Assembly: GCA_031254835.1 (NCBI GenBank)
Contig: JAIRTQ010000007.1
Location: forward strand, 1 to 7,333
Source of the DNA: Puniceicoccales bacterium
GTDB taxonomy: Bacteria; Verrucomicrobiota; Verrucomicrobiia; Opitutales; JAIRLM01
DNA length: 7,333 bases
Reading direction: 5' to 3'
Positions 5,129 through 7,333 of this stretch are shown piece after piece. The notes beneath the pieces were generated by a model that was not told the origin of the DNA, did not search any database, and was given only the letters and a program-made list of their open reading frames with translations. Position 1 is the stretch's first letter, and each line of letters starts with the position of its first letter. The position numbers were made by a program, and so were the translations under genes.

Positions 5129-6714
5129 TTGGGGAGTTGTCTGCGGATTTCGGCGCGAGAAATTTCGCGGCAGAGAGTCGGCAATTGCAATGGGGTCTTT
5201 GCGAATATGGCCCTGAGTAGTTCGGTGGCGTAGCGCTCGCGCACGGCAGATGCGTCTACGTTGGTAGGCGCTGGGGCTGGCACCTCGAGATCTTTTCGGC
5301 GCGGGGAGGGATATGCGGCGTGGTCTATGTGGCTTTGCTCGTCGGTTTCCTCGGCCACTTCCGGAAGTGGTAGCTGGCAGAAGTGTGGCTCTGATGCGTC
5401 TTGACACTTGGTTAGGCGGTCTGCGGCTGCCAGTGTGTTAAAGAAAATCAGTCCAGTTCCACTGTCGAAAAGGGCGTAGACTGAGTCTAAGAGGCCGATG
5501 TAGCGCCAGTTGAGGGCCCTCTGGTATGGTTCTGAGTTTATGTGGGAGTCTGTGTGAGCGGGTGGTCTGTGATTTTCGGGTAGACGATCACGTTGGCAAA
5601 ATCCTTCGGCCCTGTCGGCTGGTCGATGTTTTTCGACAAAGTAATTTCCTTCCGAGATAGTTGCCGTCTCTTCCGCCGATACGCTGCTGTCCCTCGTTTG
5701 CGCGGCGATGTAGATTGGCGCATATTTGAGGGATAGGCCATGTTCCAACTCGCGCAGAAGAAATTCGCGCAGTGCCGCCCGGTCGGAAAAGCGCACTTCC
5801 CGTTTCGTGGGATGCACGTTCGCATCCACCTGATTTGGTGGCAGTTCGAGAAATAGGAAGCTGGGCATGGATTGACAGTGGGTAAAATGGGCGCGGCAAG
5901 ATTCTAGTGTCCATTCTTTTAAATCCTTAGAGCGAATCTGGCGGCCATTGACGAAGAAAAGCATTTCCGGTGTGGCCGTCGAGGAGAAGTAGCCCGGCCG
6001 AGTCGCAAACCATTCCAATTGCCTGCCGCTATCCTCTGCTGCGACGCGGAACAGCAGATCGGCGAGAGCGTCACCCCACAGCTGACGAATGCGGCTCGCC
6101 CGATCGCCGCGGGCTACTTCGAAAATGGTCCGATCGCCATGGCGCAGGCGGAAGGTAATTTGCGGAAAAGTCAGAGCGAAGGAGCGTACGGTCTCAATGA
6201 TGTGATTGGCCTCCGTCTGGTCCGTCCGCAGAAACTTCCTTCGCGCCGGCACCGACTGAAAAAGGTGTTCCACCCGAACGGCCGTGCCACATGAAGCAAC
6301 CACTTCCTGAATAGATGTTTGCACTCCATCATCGACGATGATCTCCGTTCCCAGCTCGTCCTTTTCCCGGCGGGTGCGGAGGGTCAGGCGGGCCACGCTG
6401 GCAATGGACGGCAGCGCTTCGCCGCGGAAACCGAAGGAGCGGATGGCGCTAAGATCTTCAAAGGAGGCAATTTTGCTCGTCGCATGCCGTTCAAGTGCCA
6501 GCAGCGCGTCCACTCGGGCCATGCCGGAGCCGTCGTCTTCTACGGAAATAAAATCCTTCCCCGCCCGGCGAAAATTTATACGAATCTCGTTCGCTCCGGC
6601 ATCGATGGCGTTTTCCACCAGCTCCTTCACGACGGCGGCGGGCCGTTCAACGACTTCCCCCGCAGCCACGCGATTGATGAGAATTTCCGGCAAGCGGCGA
6701 ACTGGACGGTCCAC
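5125..6714 (-). CDS. mutL: DNA mismatch repair protein MutL with a shortened C-terminal domain
   Basis: MutL is the ATP-driven matchmaker linking MutS mismatch recognition to strand incision. The GHKL ATPase region is intact: LINRVAAGEVVERPAAVVKE, then KELVENAIDAGA (catalytic Glu E31, Mg-binding N35), VEDDGSGM (D60), HATSKI (77-82), GFRGEALPSIASV (95-107), FVNGRQI (254-260) and DANVHPTKREVRF (297-309) with the gamma-phosphate Lys K304. After a variable linker (~335-400), the dimerisation domain starts at WRYIGLLDSVYALFDSGTGL (403-422). The usual DxHAAxER block is degraded to NTLAAADRL. Only ~125 residues remain where about 180-190 are normal, ending in EISRAEIRRQLPN. The DQHA(X)2E(X)4E endonuclease and CPHGRP motifs are absent. 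The start is GTG 6714, fixed by an in-frame TAG shortly upstream. It lies 65 bp downstream of dxr on the same strand. Confidence 0.95.
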   Translation of the reverse strand: MDRPVRRLPEILINRVAAGEVVERPAAVVKELVENAIDAGANEIRINFRRAGKDFISVEDDGSGMARVDALLALERHATSKIASFEDLSAIRSFGFRGEALPSIASVARLTLRTRREKDELGTEIIVDDGVQTSIQEVVASCGTAVRVEHLFQSVPARRKFLRTDQTEANHIIETVRSFALTFPQITFRLRHGDRTIFEVARGDRASRIRQLWGDALADLLFRVAAEDSGRQLEWFATRPGYFSSTATPEMLFFVNGRQIRSKDLKEWTLESCRAHFTHCQSMPSFLFLELPPNQVDANVHPTKREVRFSDRAALREFLLRELEHGLSLKYAPIYIAAQTRDSSVSAEETATISEGNYFVEKHRPADRAEGFCQRDRLPENHRPPAHTDSHINSEPYQRALNWRYIGLLDSVYALFDSGTGLIFFNTLAAADRLTKCQDASEPHFCQLPLPEVAEETDEQSHIDHAAYPSPRRKDLEVPAPAPTNVDASAVRERYATELLRAIFAKTPLQLPTLCREISRAEIRRQLPN

Positions 6715-6779
6715 TGAACGGACCTAGTGGCAGAAAAGATTTTCGTCAATTCGTTCGGCGCGATGATGGACCGGTTCTT
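6715..6779. other. dxr-mutL intergenic spacer
   Basis: This 65 bp gap separates two genes on the minus strand and is short enough for co-transcription. Read on the minus strand it contains TTGACG followed 17 bases later by TAGGTC, so the -35 match is fair and the -10 match poor. There is no terminator-like hairpin with a T-run after dxr. No Shine-Dalgarno stands out before the mutL GTG. Confidence 0.35.
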
Positions 6780-7333
6780 TTAGCGCGGTGAAAATTTTTT
6801 TAAAAGCCGTTGCGTTAGCCGCTGAATTTCCTCCTGCCGGTACTCCACCGCAGCAAGATCGGCGAGATGCACTGGGCCATGGCGGTCGAGGACCTTTTCA
6901 ATCACTATGGGGATGTTCCCGAAATTAGTTTTCTTGCCAAGAAAAGCTTCCACGGCGACCCGATCGGCCACTTCAAAATCGCAAGGAGCCGATTGGCCGC
7001 GGCGGAAAGCCTCTTCGGCAATGGCGAGACAGGGAAAGCGCTCCCGATCCGGAGGGCAGAAATCCCACGAGAGAAGGGATTCCAAATCCAGCGGTTGCTC
7101 CCCAGTCGGTCGCCGCTTCGGATAGTGCAGGCAATAGGAGAGGGGAGACAGCATGGATGTGGGGCTGATTTGGGCCAGCAGGGACCCGTCGCAAAATTCC
7201 GCAAATCCATGCACCAGACAGCGGCGGTGGACCAGAACGCCGATTTCTTCAGGGAGGAGGCCGTAGAGCCAGCCGGCCTCGATTTCCTCCATGCCCTTGT
7301 TGGCTAAGGTGGCCGAGTCGACGGAAATGCGAG
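6780..7333 (-). CDS. dxr: 1-deoxy-D-xylulose 5-phosphate reductoisomerase, C-terminal part (runs off the window)
   Basis: Dxr converts 1-deoxy-D-xylulose 5-phosphate to 2-C-methyl-D-erythritol 4-phosphate with NADPH, the committing step of the MEP isoprenoid pathway, in the cytoplasm. About 184 C-terminal residues are visible; the N-terminal NADPH domain is beyond the right edge. The first visible block ISVDSATLANKGMEEIEA keeps the substrate- and metal-binding Asn, Lys and Glu of the family's NKGLE.IEA motif. WLYGL, the LVH.F.EF.DGSLLAQ block, SMLSPLSYCLHYPKR and RFPCLAIAEEAFRRG...AVEAFL all match the family in order, and the length to the stop is normal. There are unusual substitutions: HRRCLVHG where HPQSIVHS is typical, and EVADRVAVEAFL where NAANEVAVEAFL is typical. 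The ATG near 7292 is an internal methionine, not the start. It is probably the upstream gene of an operon with mutL. Confidence 0.92.
   Translation of the reverse strand, partial: RISVDSATLANKGMEEIEAGWLYGLLPEEIGVLVHRRCLVHGFAEFCDGSLLAQISPTSMLSPLSYCLHYPKRRPTGEQPLDLESLLSWDFCPPDRERFPCLAIAEEAFRRGQSAPCDFEVADRVAVEAFLGKKTNFGNIPIVIEKVLDRHGPVHLADLAAVEYRQEEIQRLTQRLLKKFSPR

Noticed and set aside
6319..6727. Plus-strand frames (132 and 129 codons) opposite the mutL 5' part
   Set aside because: They are shadows of the highly conserved ATPase-domain codons of mutL.
6867..7307. 146-codon plus-strand frame opposite dxr
   Set aside because: The minus strand encodes an extended match to Dxr, so this is an antisense shadow.

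Overview
The window looks like a compact, moderately GC-rich chromosome segment of a Gram-negative bacterium. Evidence for this is the SecF translocon, a type III secretion gatekeeper-like protein, a type IV prepilin-peptidase-like protein, MutL and the MEP-pathway enzyme Dxr. A type III gatekeeper beside housekeeping genes, several GTG starts, few Shine-Dalgarno sequences and tight convergent packing would suit a host-associated member of the Planctomycetes-Verrucomicrobia-Chlamydiae group. That placement is inference only; no rRNA or other marker is present.

Left part (1-1958, plus strand): the last 51 codons of secF (an easily missed 5' fragment) are followed after 90 bp by a 569-codon gene. 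Residues about 180-405 of this gene read like the HrpJ/YopN/SctW gatekeeper family. Its last ~165 residues are not the expected TyeA-like module and are unassigned. It ends on a CTAG that also supplies the stop codon of a convergent gene, an atypical A24 prepilin-peptidase homologue (2662-1955, minus). That protein keeps both catalytic aspartates but lacks the cysteine-bearing N-terminal methylase part.

Middle part (2777-5128): three proteins I do not recognise. They are a 372-residue soluble, helix- and Ala-rich protein (plus), a 204-residue protein with a C-terminal transmembrane hairpin (minus), and a 153-residue small protein (plus) with the only strong ribosome-binding site in the window. 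The hairpin architecture recalls Chlamydia inclusion-membrane proteins, but this is a topology resemblance only.

Right part (5125-7333, minus strand): dxr (C-terminal part only, running off the window) and then mutL, 65 bp apart and probably co-transcribed. MutL has an intact N-terminal ATPase but a shortened, motif-poor C-terminal domain. Dxr keeps its substrate-binding NKG..E motif but diverges at two other normally conserved blocks.

The layout is a set of housekeeping genes (secF on one side, mutL-dxr on the other) flanking about 5 kb of secretion-related and orphan genes. No tRNA, rRNA, CRISPR, insertion sequence or attachment site was seen. No stretch longer than 300 bp lacks a gene.
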